From Pseudoalteromonas sp. A25 (GTDB lineage: Bacteria > Pseudomonadota > Gammaproteobacteria > Enterobacterales > Alteromonadaceae): a stretch of 64,000 nucleotides of DNA. The stretch covers positions 2,264,001 through 2,328,000 of the forward strand of contig NZ_AP021846.1 of the NCBI RefSeq assembly GCF_009176705.1. Reading direction: 5' to 3'. Under the pieces are notes generated by a model. The model ran no database searches, was not told where the DNA came from, and was given only the letters and a program-made list of their open reading frames with translations. The position numbers and the translations under genes were made by a program. This document shows, piece by piece, positions 63,559 through 64,000 of this stretch (position 1 is its first letter; every line of letters starts with the position of its first letter).

Positions 63559-64000
63559 TTATTCACCGTGGTAAAAATAAATGGCAACGTTGTTAGGCTG
63601 TAAAACTTGCCCATTTTGAATGGTGTTGTTGGCAAGGTTTAAGTTCATTGCCTTGGTGGTATCTAACCAATTTTCGCCTTGTAAATACGCACAAAAATCA
63701 GGCCCGTCGGGCTGAGCTTGTCGAGTGAGTTTAAAGGCGGTATCGCTGCCATCAGGTACATGATTAAGGTTGTATCGGCCCATCACCCCTTTGGGAAAGG
63801 TTTGCGCAAACTGGTTGGGCGTGGCTATCACATCCATCTGCGGCATGGCGGTAAACTCTTCCCCCTCACCGATGGTGGCAATCATAATATGTGCGGTTAC
63901 TTGGCTGTGCTCGCTGATGGAATTACCCAAACTAAACCAGTTTTCATCACCTGTGTTGGGGTTTACCAAGGCTAAATCTTCGCCATTTATTACCTTGCAT
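63559..64000 (-). CDS. C-terminal end of another large tail fibre (continues past right edge)
   Basis: At least 146 codons, open to the window edge, so the start is not visible; an apparent TTG at 63969 is not a start. MPQMDVIATPNQFAQTFPKGVMGRYNLNHVPDGSDTAFKLTRQA is the same block as the SLPWxDIxGHPERIAATFPxGVxGQW region of the two ~1075-aa fibres, and the end NNVAIYFYHGE parallels their last residues. It therefore looks like a third, more distant member ending before J3. Confidence 0.75.
   Translation of the reverse strand, partial: CKVINGEDLALVNPNTGDENWFSLGNSISEHSQVTAHIMIATIGEGEEFTAMPQMDVIATPNQFAQTFPKGVMGRYNLNHVPDGSDTAFKLTRQAQPDGPDFCAYLQGENWLDTTKAMNLNLANNTIQNGQVLQPNNVAIYFYHGE

Noticed and set aside
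1..64000. tRNA, rRNA or CRISPR genes
   Set aside because: None were recognised on reading; no tRNA-like cloverleaf or rRNA sequence was seen, including at the tail-block boundary where an attachment site might be expected.

Overview
The window looks like chromosomal DNA of a marine gammaproteobacterium of the order Alteromonadales, most likely Pseudoalteromonas or a close relative. This rests on moderate G+C, gammaproteobacterial housekeeping blocks (fabG-fabD-plsX-rpmF-yceD beside yceF, rluC divergent from rne, yejK/yejL/yejM, aceK), a large TonB-dependent receptor and many lipoproteins. The genus is inferred from general knowledge, not from a search.

Positions 1-9022 are core genome: the end of a fatty-acid/phospholipid cluster (fabG partial, fabD, plsX, rpmF, yceD, all leftward), yceF, a HAD phosphatase, rluC, and rne, which carries a long repeat-rich C-terminal tail. 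After about 700 bp of non-coding DNA come a TonB-dependent receptor and a MltC-like lytic transglycosylase (9687-14213). A lipoprotein block follows: an LPP20-like gene, then divergently a TPR-like lipoprotein, an LpoB-like lipoprotein and a second LPP20 lipoprotein (14334-18408). Next are yejK (leftward), yejL, a short yejM-like gene, a DUF4124-like protein, aceK and a LysR regulator overlapping aceK (18470-24526). A secreted fibrinogen-domain protein and a broken IS3-type OrfA (24744-26169) separate this core from the last block.

Positions 26269-64000 are one leftward block of contractile-tail genes of P2 type. Read in the direction of transcription (right to left) it holds: the end of a large fibre, baseplate J3/I3, a 1414-aa fibre and two small fibre-associated proteins; then J2/I2, a collar-fibre protein and two paralogous fibres of about 1075 aa with a DUF4376-like protein; then a DUF4815 module; then a tandem array of three strong terminators with repeats; and then the core tail J1/I1, collar fibre, small fibre proteins, a possible tail terminator, spike V, PAAR tip, W, sheath FI, tube FII, chaperone E with a probable -1 frameshift product E', tape measure T, U, X and D. 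It ends at a leftward terminator. No capsid, portal, terminase, integrase or lysis gene is visible, although the block runs off the right edge.

The most unusual point is that one core tail comes with three different baseplate J/I pairs, each leading its own fibre set. The block also has structured, terminator-rich spacers before J1, before the sheath gene and before the tape-measure gene. This could be a tailocin or other tail-derived particle with several receptor-binding cassettes, or a prophage with a complex adsorption apparatus; the visible sequence does not decide between them.
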